Source of the DNA: CAWJPY01 sp963844865
GTDB lineage: Bacteria; Acidobacteriota; Thermoanaerobaculia; Thermoanaerobaculales; Sulfomarinibacteraceae
Reading direction: 5' to 3'
NCBI GenBank assembly: GCA_963844865.1
Contig: CAWJPY010000020.1
Span: forward strand, 185,196 to 249,195
Length of the DNA stretch: 64,000 bases
A program made the position numbers and the translations under genes. Positions 7,760-15,497 of this stretch are shown one piece after another; positions within the stretch are counted from its first letter, which is position 1; every line of letters begins with the position of its first letter. Under the pieces are notes generated by a model, which was not told the DNA's origin, searched no databases, and worked only from the letters and a program-made list of their open reading frames with translations.

Positions 7760-9256
7760 ATGAGAATGTTGCTCGCCTCCGTGCTCCTCGCGCTCCTGCC
7801 CACCCCCCTCGCCGCCCAGACCGGAAGCACGCTCCTCCAGCCGTGGCGGCACCCCGGAGCCGACATGATCAAGGACAACGGCTATGACGGCCCCGCGACC
7901 TGCGCCGCCTGCCACCCCGACGCGGTGAAGGAGATCACCGCCACGGCCCACTGGCTGTGCGCATCTGAGGTGCACAACGTCGCCGGGCTGCCGGACGGTA
8001 CCTGGTGGGGCATGGTCAACCGGGAGTGCGCCCTGGCCGGGACCACCGCCCTCTCCAACTGGACCGCCGCCACAAATGGACGCGCCACCGCCCAGGCGGA
8101 GGGTTGCGGGATGTGCCACATCGGGTCGCTGTCCCATCCCCCCCTGCCTCCGGGCAAGGCGCCCACCGCCGCCGAGGCGGCGACTGTCGACTGCCTGGTC
8201 TGTCACGCGGCCGACTACGACATGAAGGCGCGCACGACGCTGGTGAACGAGGCGGACGGCTCCACCCACTGGGGCCAGGACAGGTCGCTGAAGGCGGCGC
8301 TCTCCATCACCAGGGTGCCGACGGCCGAGGCCTGCCTGCGCTGCCACGAGCACGCCTTCTCGGATGACTACAAGCGCGGGACGCCCTACACCCCCGCCAA
8401 CGATCGCCACGCTGCGGCCGGCGTCCCCTGCACCTCCTGCCACGTGACGCGGCATCACAAGATCGCCAAGGGCCTGGCGGAGTCCGACATGCTGGCCAAC
8501 GACCTGCCCGACCAGGTCGTGGCGTGCAGCAACTGCCACGGCGACTCCCCGCACCGGGGCGAGCACGCGGCGACCCTGAACGCCCACGGCGCGCGGGTGG
8601 CCTGCCAGACCTGCCACATCCCCACCGCCAGCGGCGTCGTGTCCGAGGACTGGGGGAAGCCCGTCGCGGACGACAGCAAGGGGCGGTACAGCGCCCTCTC
8701 CAAGTACGACGGCATCCCGGCCATCAAGGGCCTCTGGGTCCCCGAGCTGAGCATCCAGCGGGGCCATCCCGACTACATGTGGCGGGTGCCCAACGACGGG
8801 AACCACGCGGATGCCCAGAGCTGGATGGCCTTCGCGACGTCCAGCCGCAAAAGCGACGGCGCCCGCATCTACCCGGTCCGCGCCCTGGCGCAGACCCTGC
8901 TCTTCGACAAGAAGATGAAGATGTGGCAGGCGCCGGGGATGGCCTTCTTGAAGAACGAGCAGGGGATGGCCGACTTCCCCCTCCTCCTGGCGCCGAACCG
9001 GGAGGTCTACAACGCGACGGGAGACGTCAAGAAGGCCATCGATGCCGGCATGAAGCCGTACGCCCAGATGGGGCTCACCTGGAGCGGTGAGTGGATGGCC
9101 ATGCAGGTGCCCGGCACCTCCTACATCTCGGTCAACCACGGCGTCAAGCGCATGGGCCTGTCCTGTACCGATTGCCACTCGCCCCACGGGGTCCTCGACT
9201 TCGCCGCCCTCGGCTACAGCCCCCAGGAGGTCGAGACCCTGCAGGCCCCTCGCTGA
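7760..9256 (+). CDS. Octaheme c-type cytochrome, periplasmic
   Basis: A 498-residue exported protein with the signal peptide MRMLLASVLLALLPTPLAAQ. Eight CxxCH heme-binding motifs are visible: CAACH, CGMCH, CLVCH, CLRCH, CTSCH, CSNCH, CQTCH and CTDCH. Heme attachment would occur in the periplasm by the cytochrome c maturation system. Several distal His residues (for example HVTRHH, HRGEHAATLNAH) can serve as axial ligands. Between motifs seven and eight lies a heme-free stretch of about 190 residues. The arrangement recalls octaheme reductases (tetrathionate/nitrite/hydroxylamine class) and outer-membrane-conduit cytochromes, but no CxxCK catalytic heme is present, so the electron acceptor is uncertain. 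A GGGGAGGAATC leader precedes the ATG. A strong hairpin follows the gene. Confidence 0.9.
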   Translation: MRMLLASVLLALLPTPLAAQTGSTLLQPWRHPGADMIKDNGYDGPATCAACHPDAVKEITATAHWLCASEVHNVAGLPDGTWWGMVNRECALAGTTALSNWTAATNGRATAQAEGCGMCHIGSLSHPPLPPGKAPTAAEAATVDCLVCHAADYDMKARTTLVNEADGSTHWGQDRSLKAALSITRVPTAEACLRCHEHAFSDDYKRGTPYTPANDRHAAAGVPCTSCHVTRHHKIAKGLAESDMLANDLPDQVVACSNCHGDSPHRGEHAATLNAHGARVACQTCHIPTASGVVSEDWGKPVADDSKGRYSALSKYDGIPAIKGLWVPELSIQRGHPDYMWRVPNDGNHADAQSWMAFATSSRKSDGARIYPVRALAQTLLFDKKMKMWQAPGMAFLKNEQGMADFPLLLAPNREVYNATGDVKKAIDAGMKPYAQMGLTWSGEWMAMQVPGTSYISVNHGVKRMGLSCTDCHSPHGVLDFAALGYSPQEVETLQAPR

Positions 9257-9287
9257 CGGGTCCGGTCACCGCCGCCCCGCGGCTTCC

Positions 9288-9316
9288 GGGGTGCGGGCGG
9301 ACGTCGCCCGCACCCC
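9288..9316 (+). terminator. Hairpin terminator after the octaheme cytochrome gene
   Basis: Arms GGGGTGCGGGCG and CGCCCGCACCCC are perfect complements of 12 bp around a 5-nt loop, starting 31 nt after the stop codon. No T tract follows, so it may act as an mRNA-stabilising or Rho-assisted structure. Confidence 0.6.
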
Positions 9317-9484
9317 GCCCTCGGACGTCGCTCCCGTGGGCGCGGTGTCTCGGGGTTGACGGAGAGGGCGCTTGAGCTATCATCCCGTCAACGCGGGAAC
9401 CCAGGATGCCAACCATGTGATGAGCCGCTGCGCGCCGCTTTCCGAGGGCGCGCCGGCCGTCCGCGAGAGGACCAGGAGGAGATG

Positions 9485-10150
9485 ATGGTGGAATCCAGAG
9501 CGATGTGGGGAGATCCGAGCCCGGCGGGCCTGTTCGCGATCGGAGCCGGCACGACGGGGGTGTGGGCGGTGCTCACCGGGCGCGTCGGCCTCCAGGACCT
9601 GCCGATGCTCACCGTGTGGCTGCTGGCCGTGGGCTTCGTCCAGACCCTGGTGGGGCTCATCCACCTCCGCAACGGCGACGCCGTGGGCGGCAGCCTCAAC
9701 CTGTCCTTCGGCATTCTCTTCTTCGGCGCGCCGGGCCTCACCAACGTGGTCCTGCTGTGGGGCGGCCGGCCCCTCGAGGAGGCCGGCATCACCGCGGCGC
9801 CCGGCTATGCCATCAACGGTTGGGTGTTCCTCCTGCTGGGGTTGATCCTGGCCTCGTTCCTGCCCATCCTCGCCCGACACAGCTGGCTGTCGACCCTGGC
9901 CGTGACGGCGTTCGTCGTGGCCATCTGGCTGCTGGCCCTGTACTACCTGCAGCCGGCGGCGGCGCAGGGGACGCCGGGCTGGATGTTGGTCACGCTCCTC
10001 GCCGGCTGGGTGATCGGGATCGCCGGGCTGACCATGGTCTACCTGGGCATCGCGCAGGTCCTGGCCGTCGGCCTCGGCCGGGCGGTGCTGCCCGTGGGTG
10101 GGCCCCTGGTGCGCGGGGGCGTGCCCGGCGCCGCGCCCCACGGAGCGTAG
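9485..10150 (+). CDS. Acetate-uptake (GPR1/FUN34/YaaH)-like membrane protein
   Basis: A 221-residue protein with six hydrophobic helices, the size and layout of the SatP/YaaH acetate-succinate transporter family. The N-terminal GDPSPAGLFAIGAGTTG corresponds to the family's NPAPLGL-type entry motif. GGSLNLSFGILFFGAPG matches the second conserved loop (FGATAFTSYGLFW in relatives). The sequence is divergent, so transport of acetate or another small carboxylate is family-based inference. Two ATGs overlap (9482 and 9485); the second is spaced 5 nt from AGGAGG and was preferred. The gene stands alone, downstream of the cytochrome terminator. Confidence 0.65.
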   Translation: MVESRAMWGDPSPAGLFAIGAGTTGVWAVLTGRVGLQDLPMLTVWLLAVGFVQTLVGLIHLRNGDAVGGSLNLSFGILFFGAPGLTNVVLLWGGRPLEEAGITAAPGYAINGWVFLLLGLILASFLPILARHSWLSTLAVTAFVVAIWLLALYYLQPAAAQGTPGWMLVTLLAGWVIGIAGLTMVYLGIAQVLAVGLGRAVLPVGGPLVRGGVPGAAPHGA

Positions 10151-10257
10151 TCACCGACCTGCGACGAGCTCCGAGAAGGCGGAGTGATACCTCACCGAGA
10201 TCGGTGTTGCAGCGGCAGCAATCCGCGCCCCCGGCGCGTCTCTGAGCTTGGCGATCG

Positions 10258-10662
10258 TCATGCCTTCGGGTTGAGGAGGCGCCAGCTCATCGCCCGCACG
10301 CGATCGAATCGATCGAGGGTGGTCTGCGTCGCGGCTCGGCTGACGGCTCCAGTTGCGGTGAGGAGCCGCAGGTGGCTGTCCACCTCCTTGGCCGACGCAT
10401 ATGCGATCCGCCAGAAGTGCAGGCGGTCCCGACCGGACCGACCGTGGCCCTCGGCCAGGTTCGCGGGCACCGAGCTCGCGGACCGAATCACCTGATCGCC
10501 GATCGGCTTCAGGGGAGCTGGAAGCCTCATCACCAGCTTGATGGCGGCTCCCGCGGCTTCGAGGGCCTTGCTGTGGGCAGCCAGACCGGGCTTGGGGATC
10601 GCGTTGCGCTTCTCACCTCCGGGTCGTTCATGCTCTCTCCTCCAAGCCGGTGGCCGGCCCAT
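10258..10662 (-). CDS. Four-helix-bundle protein (23S rRNA intervening-sequence/S23 family)
   Basis: The C-terminal 90 residues carry the family signature: KALEAAGAAIKLVMRLP, then IGDQVIRSASSVPANLAEGHGRSGRD, then FWRIAYASAKEVDSHLRLL. These proteins form pentameric barrels of four-helix bundles and often lie in rRNA intervening sequences or beside mobile elements; their function is unclear. The start is doubtful. The best ribosome binding site (GGAGGAGAGAGC) precedes an ATG at 10631 that is out of frame with the conserved region, suggesting a small N-terminal indel. The in-frame ATG at 10662 falls inside an inverted repeat. A second, degraded copy of this gene lies at 27645-27921. Confidence 0.7.
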   Translation of the reverse strand: MGRPPAWRREHERPGGEKRNAIPKPGLAAHSKALEAAGAAIKLVMRLPAPLKPIGDQVIRSASSVPANLAEGHGRSGRDRLHFWRIAYASAKEVDSHLRLLTATGAVSRAATQTTLDRFDRVRAMSWRLLNPKA

Positions 10663-10725
10663 GTCAAGGGTGCGAAGCACCGGGCTCCGAGCCCGGCTTG
10701 CCCTTGACATGGGCCGGCCACCGGC
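10646..10725. repeat. Large perfect inverted repeat (25-bp arms) with inner hairpin
   Basis: Left arm 10646-10670 (begins GCCGGTGGCCGGCCCATGTC) is exactly reverse-complementary to 10701-10725. The 30-bp loop contains a further CGGGCT/AGCCCG hairpin around 10681-10695. The whole can fold into one long cruciform/RNA hairpin between the four-helix-bundle gene and the 13-bp array. It may be a miniature element or terminator; no transposase is adjacent. Confidence 0.85.
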
Positions 10726-10758
10726 TACGTTCTCGGACGAACGACCCGGAGTGACCAT

Positions 10759-10992
10759 GCCGCCGATCGCAGCCGCCGATCGCAGCCGCCGATCGCAGCC
10801 GCCGATCGCAGCCGCCGATCGCAGCCGCCGATCGCAGCCGCCGATCGCAGCCGCCGATCGCAGCCGCCGATCGCAGCCGCCGATCGCAGCCGCCGATCGC
10901 AGCCGCCGATCGCAGCCGCCGATCGCAGCCGCCGATCGCAGCCGCCGATCGCAGCCGCCGATCGCAGCCGCCGATCGCAGCCGCCGATCGCA
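10759..10992. repeat. Tandem array of 18 copies of a 13-bp unit
   Basis: The unit GCCGCCGATCGCA is repeated 18 times without change (234 bp), followed by a partial unit and a degenerate GCGGAC stretch. Because 13 is not divisible by 3, every frame reads a 39-bp/13-residue repeat (RSRRSQPPIAAAD on plus), so the open frames here are artefacts of the repeat. Each unit contains the palindrome CGATCG. It lies between the four-helix-bundle gene and the 3' end of the regulatory operon. Perfect copies suggest recent expansion and probable length variability. Confidence 0.95.
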
Positions 10993-11035
10993 GCCGCGGA
11001 CGCGGACGCGGACACGCTGCGGTCTGGGTCAGGGG

Positions 11036-11434
11036 CTACGCCTGCGCCGGGTCGGGTGCGTTGTCGAGGGCAGCGGCCGCGCGCTGCACCACCTCCCGGA
11101 GGTCCTCCACGTGGAAGGGCTTGGCCAGGAAGTCGAAGGCCCCCTTGTCCATGGCCTCGCGGGCCAAAGACATCATGGCGAAACCGGTGATGATGATGAC
11201 CTTGGTGCGGGGCGACCTCTTCATGGCGTGCTCCAGTACCTGCACGCCGGTGGCCTCCTTCATGACCACGTCGGTGACGATGATGTCGAACTCCTTCTCG
11301 TCGATCCGGTAGAGTGCCTGCACCGGGTCGGTGAAGGTCTCCACCTCGCACCCGATCTTGGCCAGCGCGGGCGCCAGCCGCTTACCCACGGTGGGCTCGT
11401 CGTCCAGGACCATGACCTCGAGCGTGTCTGACAT
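11036..11434 (-). CDS. Single-domain response regulator (receiver)
   Basis: A 132-residue CheY-like receiver with no output domain. Visible residues are the acidic pair in VLDDEPT, the phospho-acceptor Asp in FDIIVTDVVM, the switch Thr in VIIITGFA and Lys in FLAKPF. GGAGGTCAAC precedes the ATG. It is the last gene of the sigma-54 operon and is about 50% similar by eye to the other lone receiver at 13899-14315, so the operon carries two paralogous receivers for one histidine kinase. Both probably relay phosphate or compete with each other; partners are inferred from position only. Confidence 0.93.
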   Translation of the reverse strand: MSDTLEVMVLDDEPTVGKRLAPALAKIGCEVETFTDPVQALYRIDEKEFDIIVTDVVMKEATGVQVLEHAMKRSPRTKVIIITGFAMMSLAREAMDKGAFDFLAKPFHVEDLREVVQRAAAALDNAPDPAQA

Positions 11435-11494
11435 GTTGACCTCCGGTCGGTGGGCGGCGGGGCTGGGTCGAGGCTGCTCCACGATGCCTCCCCG

Positions 11495-12319
11495 TCAACG
11501 CATGGAGAGGGCGGCCTTGGTGAAGACATCATCGATCAGGAGGACCTCCACGTCCTCCACCCGGGGCACGGCCAGGGCCCTCTGCTTGAGGGTCGCGGCG
11601 CGGCCGGCGTCCTTCCCGGACGCTTTGGACTCGATGTGGATGGCGCCGTCGGTGGCGCGCACCACGACCTCGGGGTCGACCCCCACGAGGGCGGCGCGCA
11701 CCGTGCTGGCCAGGGCGAGATCGCGGAGCTGGCCCCGGGAGTAGCTCATGGGTCGGAAGCGGCGCTGGCGCGCGGTGTCGGCGATCATGGCGGCGGACTG
11801 CTCGGCGTTGGTGAGGGCCAGGTCGACCACCAGGTCGAAGTGGGCCGGATGGTCCTCATCGACCCCGAACAGCGAGGCCACCCAGCGCCGCCGCCGCTTG
11901 TCGAGCCGGTGGACCAGCTTGCGGGCGGCGGCCGCACTCAGCCCTTCGCGTTCGGCGGCCACTGCCACTCGCGTCTCGAGGGGCACCGCCAGGCGGACCT
12001 TGACGACGTGGGAGATGCCGGTCACGTAGAGGTGGGCGGCGAGGTCCGCGCAGACGCAGTCACCCTCCAGGAGGCGGTCCGCCAGGGTCGCCTGGATGAG
12101 GGCGAGTCGGATCCGACGGTCTCTGGCCGGCATCGAGCGCCAGCCCGAGGGCCCGTCCAGCGCGTCGACCAGCGCGTCGCGCGAGATCTGGTACGCCCCG
12201 GCTGCCTCGCCGAGCACCTTGTCGCGATCCAGGAAGCTGTAGCCGAGTCGCTCGGCCGCGCGGGCGGCGATCTCCTCGGTCGGGCTGTAGGCGGCGGCTG
12301 AGATGATGACCACTGACAT
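11495..12319 (-). CDS. Cytidylate-kinase-like protein with C-terminal BON domain
   Basis: A 274-residue protein. Residues 1-190 resemble the cytidylate-kinase-like (Cytidylate_kin2) family: VVIISAAAYSPTEEIAARAAERLGYSFLDRDKVL, with later DCVCADLAAHLYVTGISHVVKVRLAVP and RRRRWVASLFGVDEDHPAHFDLVVDLA. The phosphate-binding loop is degenerate: AAYSPTEEIA where the family has a Gly/Ser-rich loop. It is thus likely a nucleotide-binding or pseudo-kinase sensor. Residues 195-270 form a BON-like fold (DLALASTVRAALVGV, then IHIESKASG, then VEDVEVLLIDDV). BON domains bind phospholipid or solutes at the envelope. It lies between the kinase and a receiver in the sigma-54 operon, 48 nt after the kinase stop. 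Confidence 0.82.
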   Translation of the reverse strand: MSVVIISAAAYSPTEEIAARAAERLGYSFLDRDKVLGEAAGAYQISRDALVDALDGPSGWRSMPARDRRIRLALIQATLADRLLEGDCVCADLAAHLYVTGISHVVKVRLAVPLETRVAVAAEREGLSAAAARKLVHRLDKRRRRWVASLFGVDEDHPAHFDLVVDLALTNAEQSAAMIADTARQRRFRPMSYSRGQLRDLALASTVRAALVGVDPEVVVRATDGAIHIESKASGKDAGRAATLKQRALAVPRVEDVEVLLIDDVFTKAALSMR

Positions 12320-12367
12320 GGGTTGCTCTCCCTCGTCGTCAGGCCATGGCCTTCCGGGCCAGGCCCC

Positions 12368-13906
12368 TCACAACCGGGCCGGAATCGTGGTCACCGGCAG
12401 GTGGACGATGAAGGTGCTGCCGGTGCCGACCGTGCTGCTGACGCTGATCGTGCCTCCGTGACGGGCCACGATGCCCTGGGAAACCGAGAGCCCCAGCCCG
12501 GTTCCCCCGCGGTGGCCCTCGTCATGGTGTTTGGTGGTGAAGAAGGGGTCGAAGATGGAGCCAAGCAGGTGCGGCGGGATGCCGCGCCCGCTGTCGGTGA
12601 CCCGGACCGACACGTACTTGGGATCGGCGTCCGGCTCCGCCGCAAGCTCGATGCGCCCGTCCCTGGAGGTGGCGTCGAGGGCGTTGAGGAGCAGGTTCAG
12701 GAACACCTGCACGAGCTGCTTGGCGTCACCGTGGATGCGCGGCAGGTTGGGCTCCACCACCACGTCCAGCTTGACTCCGCTCAGGTGGACCTGGTTCTGC
12801 GCCAGCCTGACCGTCTCCTGCACCAGCACGCCCAGGTCGAGGGGCTCGCTGCGGGCCTCGGACTCGCGGGCGAAGTCGAGCAGGTTGCTGATGATCCTGT
12901 CGCAGCGCTCGGCCTGGTCCACCACGTCGTCGATCATCTCCAGGCGTTCCTCGGGCGCCAGGGTGGAGAAGTCCTCCTTCAGGACCTGGGCCGTGAGGAG
13001 GATGTTGTTCACCGGGTTGTTCAGCTCGTGGGCCACGCCGGCCGTGAGGGTGCCCAGGGCGCGCAGCTTGTGGGTTTCGACCAGGATGGTCTGGTGGTTG
13101 TCCAGCTCCGAGGCCATGCGGTTGAGGGCGACTGCGAGGTTGGTGAACTCGTCGCGGTAGCGCCGGGCGGGTTCGATGGGCGTGAAGTCCCCGGCCGCGA
13201 TGCGCGAGGTGTAGCCCACGAAGCGGTTGAGGGGGCGGACGATGCGCCGGACCAGGAAACGGGTGGTGAGGACGATCACCACCAACAGCAGGGCCAGGAA
13301 GTACACCGGGAAGGTCCGCGACCAGCGCAGCATGGAGTGCACGGCCTGCCGTTCCCGTGCCACCAGGTCGGTGGCGGACTGCACCACCGACGCGCCCACC
13401 GTGCGGATCTCGGCCTCTGTGTCGGCCACCTCCTCAGGGGAGGAGCGCCCGGCCTGGGCGGCGGCCGAGAGGTCCTCGAGCAGCTCCAGGTAGCGGGCCG
13501 ACCGCGGCCGCATGGTCTCGAACCGCGTCTCGCCCATGGCGCTGCGGAGCTGCTCGGAGTTGGCCATGAGGAGACCGTGGGCGACCCGCATGTGCTCCAG
13601 GGAGTTGCCGAGGCCGGTGCGGTAGAGGAGGAAGTTCTTCTCGTAGCGCCGTGCCTGCTGGATCTCGAACAGGTAGCTGTCGGCAATCTCGAGGAAGTGC
13701 AGCTTCTCCTGCACCCTCAAGGTGGTGGCGATCCAGAGGGCGTTCACTCCGAGGGCGGCCAGGAAGTACACCGTGAAGGTGGCGATGATGAGGTTCCGGA
13801 CGGTGAAGCGCGGCCTGGACGTGAGGGCCTCTCCCTGGCTCGCCGGGTCGGAAGCCGGGGCCGCGGCCCGGGCAGGATCCGCGGTGGCGGCGCTCCCCTC
13901 AGACAT
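12368..13906 (-). CDS. Membrane sensor histidine kinase with HAMP domain
   Basis: A 512-residue protein. Two hydrophobic helices (about 36-58 and 213-233) flank a roughly 150-residue helical extracytoplasmic domain rich in Arg/Glu, consistent with a four-helix-bundle sensor. HAMP follows (RRIVRPLNRFVGYTSRIAAG). The catalytic core shows the H-box LTAGVAHELNNPVNN (His is the phosphorylation site), the N-box FLNLLLNALDA, G1 DSGRGIPP, F-box DPFFTTK and G2 GGTGLGLSVSQG. The start MSEGSAAT overlaps the upstream receiver stop by 8 nt, so the two are translationally coupled and probably cognate. Context with a TSUP exporter and kinase-like proteins suggests envelope or anion stress as the signal; that is inference. 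Confidence 0.93.
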   Translation of the reverse strand: MSEGSAATADPARAAAPASDPASQGEALTSRPRFTVRNLIIATFTVYFLAALGVNALWIATTLRVQEKLHFLEIADSYLFEIQQARRYEKNFLLYRTGLGNSLEHMRVAHGLLMANSEQLRSAMGETRFETMRPRSARYLELLEDLSAAAQAGRSSPEEVADTEAEIRTVGASVVQSATDLVARERQAVHSMLRWSRTFPVYFLALLLVVIVLTTRFLVRRIVRPLNRFVGYTSRIAAGDFTPIEPARRYRDEFTNLAVALNRMASELDNHQTILVETHKLRALGTLTAGVAHELNNPVNNILLTAQVLKEDFSTLAPEERLEMIDDVVDQAERCDRIISNLLDFARESEARSEPLDLGVLVQETVRLAQNQVHLSGVKLDVVVEPNLPRIHGDAKQLVQVFLNLLLNALDATSRDGRIELAAEPDADPKYVSVRVTDSGRGIPPHLLGSIFDPFFTTKHHDEGHRGGTGLGLSVSQGIVARHGGTISVSSTVGTGSTFIVHLPVTTIPARL

Positions 13907-14315
13907 CCGTGACGGTCTCCTCCCCCGGGTCGGGCAGCTCGAGGGTGGTGCCGATCTGAGACGCCGCACGCGCGATCATCTCCCGGAGCTGACCGGGCTT
14001 GAAGGGTTTGGCCAGGAAGTCGAAGGCGCCCTTGGCGAGGGCCTCCCGGGCCACCTCCATGGTGGCGTAGCCGGTGATCATGATCACCTTGGTGGCCGGC
14101 GAGCGGCTCAGGACCTTCTCCAGCACCCGGATACCGTCCACATCCTCCATGCGGATGTCGGTGACGATGATATCGAAGGCGCACTCCTCGATGCGCTCCA
14201 GGGCCTTCTTGGGGTCGGTGAAGAACTCGGTCTCGCACCCCATCTTCGCGATGGCCGGGCCCAGGCGCTTGCCCACGATGGGTTCGTCGTCCAGGATCAT
14301 GATGCGCAGAGCCAT
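13899..14315 (-). CDS. Single-domain response regulator (receiver)
   Basis: A 138-residue receiver. It has the acidic pair (ILDDEP), the phospho-Asp in FDIIVTDIRM, the Thr in VIMITGYA and the Lys in FLAKPFKPGQ, and ends with a short acidic tail without an output domain. It overlaps the histidine kinase by 8 nt and follows the TSUP exporter by 26 nt. GAGGGGACACAG precedes the ATG. Being lone, it must act by protein contact, possibly on the NtrC-type activator encoded upstream or as a phosphate relay. It is a clear paralogue of the receiver at 11036-11434. Confidence 0.93.
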   Translation of the reverse strand: MALRIMILDDEPIVGKRLGPAIAKMGCETEFFTDPKKALERIEECAFDIIVTDIRMEDVDGIRVLEKVLSRSPATKVIMITGYATMEVAREALAKGAFDFLAKPFKPGQLREMIARAASQIGTTLELPDPGEETVTDV

Positions 14316-14341
14316 CTGTGTCCCCTCTCTCGGCGCCGGGG

Positions 14342-15448
14342 TCAGCTCGCCGTGGACGGTGCGCCGGCCAGCGCCATGGTGCGTTGCAGCCGGCGGCGGC
14401 GCCGATAGGCGCGAACGACCTGCACCAGGATGAGACCGGTGCCGGAGAGACCGCTGGCGTACAGGATCAGCTCGCTGGCGTTGTTGAAGTAGGCGTCCCA
14501 CCCCTGGTTGAAGGAGACCATCCCGAGCTGGCGCAGGTACATGGGGATGGCGACGCCGCGGCTGATGACGCACAGCAGGATGATGACCGCCGTCACCATG
14601 CGGATGTAGCGCTCGCTCACCACCTTCACGCCGTAGGCGCCGAGGTGGATGCCCACCAGCGAGCCCAGGTACATGAGCAGGGTGAGCCGGATGTCCACGA
14701 AGCCTGCGAGGGCGTAGTTCAAGGCCCCGAACGCGCCCATGAAGACCGCCGTGTAGAGCTCGGTGCCGGCGGCCACCGCGGTCGGGATGCCAAACACGTA
14801 GATCATGGCCGGTACCCCGATGAAGCCGCCCACGCCGATGGTGCCGGCCAGGTAGCCGGTGGCCAGGCCGACGATGAGCACGATCCACAGGGACACCTTC
14901 ACGTCGGCGACCTTGAAGTAGATCATGGGTGGCAGGTTCAGGCGGGCGAGGAAGTCGGCGATCTTGCGCGAGGGACCGCCCACCTCTCCCCCTTCACCGC
15001 CCCCGCTCTTGAGGTCGCGCAGCATGGACAGGGCCACGACGGAGAGCACGCCCACGAAGACCAGGCTGATGTAGAGGTTGGCCCCGGCCCCGCTGCCGGG
15101 CGAGTGGGAGTCCACGCCGCCTTCGAAGAGCAGCTTCGACACGACCACCGCCAGGCGGATGCCCGCGAAGGCCGTGATGAGCAGGACCGCGGCCAGCTTC
15201 TTGTCGACGTTGCCCATCTTGCCGTGCTTGCGCGAGCCCACCATGGCCTTGCCGAACTTGTGGGTGATGTTGCTGCCCACCGCGACCACGCCCTGGACGC
15301 CGAGGTTCATCATGCCCGGCGTCATGAAGAAGGCGCCGCCGCTGCCGATGAAGCCGCTCAGGGTGCCCCCCACGAAGCCGAGCAGGATCACCTGGATGGC
15401 GGTGAGGGTGTCGAGTTGGATGAAGACTCCGGCGATCGGCCAATCCAT
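14342..15448 (-). CDS. TSUP family (TauE/SafE-like) anion exporter
   Basis: A 368-residue inner-membrane protein with about eight hydrophobic helices. It shows the TSUP family's two halves: FVGGTLSGFIGSGGAFFMTPGMM near residue 30 and ATGYLAGTIGVGGFIGVPAMIY near 205, each with the glycine-rich G-x-G-GG-x-x-x-x-P motif. The cytoplasmic loop (about 145-175) is charged and glycine-rich. TSUP members export sulfite, sulfoacetate or other organosulfonates, or import small anions; the substrate cannot be read from sequence. Position in a sigma-54 operon with a two-component system and kinase-like proteins suggests regulated anion traffic. GAGAAAGGAAAGAGCA precedes the ATG. Confidence 0.9.
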   Translation of the reverse strand: MDWPIAGVFIQLDTLTAIQVILLGFVGGTLSGFIGSGGAFFMTPGMMNLGVQGVVAVGSNITHKFGKAMVGSRKHGKMGNVDKKLAAVLLITAFAGIRLAVVVSKLLFEGGVDSHSPGSGAGANLYISLVFVGVLSVVALSMLRDLKSGGGEGGEVGGPSRKIADFLARLNLPPMIYFKVADVKVSLWIVLIVGLATGYLAGTIGVGGFIGVPAMIYVFGIPTAVAAGTELYTAVFMGAFGALNYALAGFVDIRLTLLMYLGSLVGIHLGAYGVKVVSERYIRMVTAVIILLCVISRGVAIPMYLRQLGMVSFNQGWDAYFNNASELILYASGLSGTGLILVQVVRAYRRRRRLQRTMALAGAPSTAS

Positions 15449-15497
15449 TGCTCTTTCCTTTCTCAGCGCGACGGGCTGTGCATACCCGGAAGCCCCG

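Noticed and set aside
10258..10758. Diversity-generating retroelement suggested by a four-helix-bundle (Avd-like) gene
   Set aside because: No reverse transcriptase, template/variable repeat pair or C-type-lectin target is present in the window.
10759..10992. CRISPR array
   Set aside because: The 13-bp units are contiguous with no spacers, and no cas genes are present.
10725..11351. Minus frame with repeated SAAAIGGCDRRLR peptide
   Set aside because: It is translation of the 13-bp tandem array joined to an out-of-frame part of the receiver gene; all frames through the array are open by construction.
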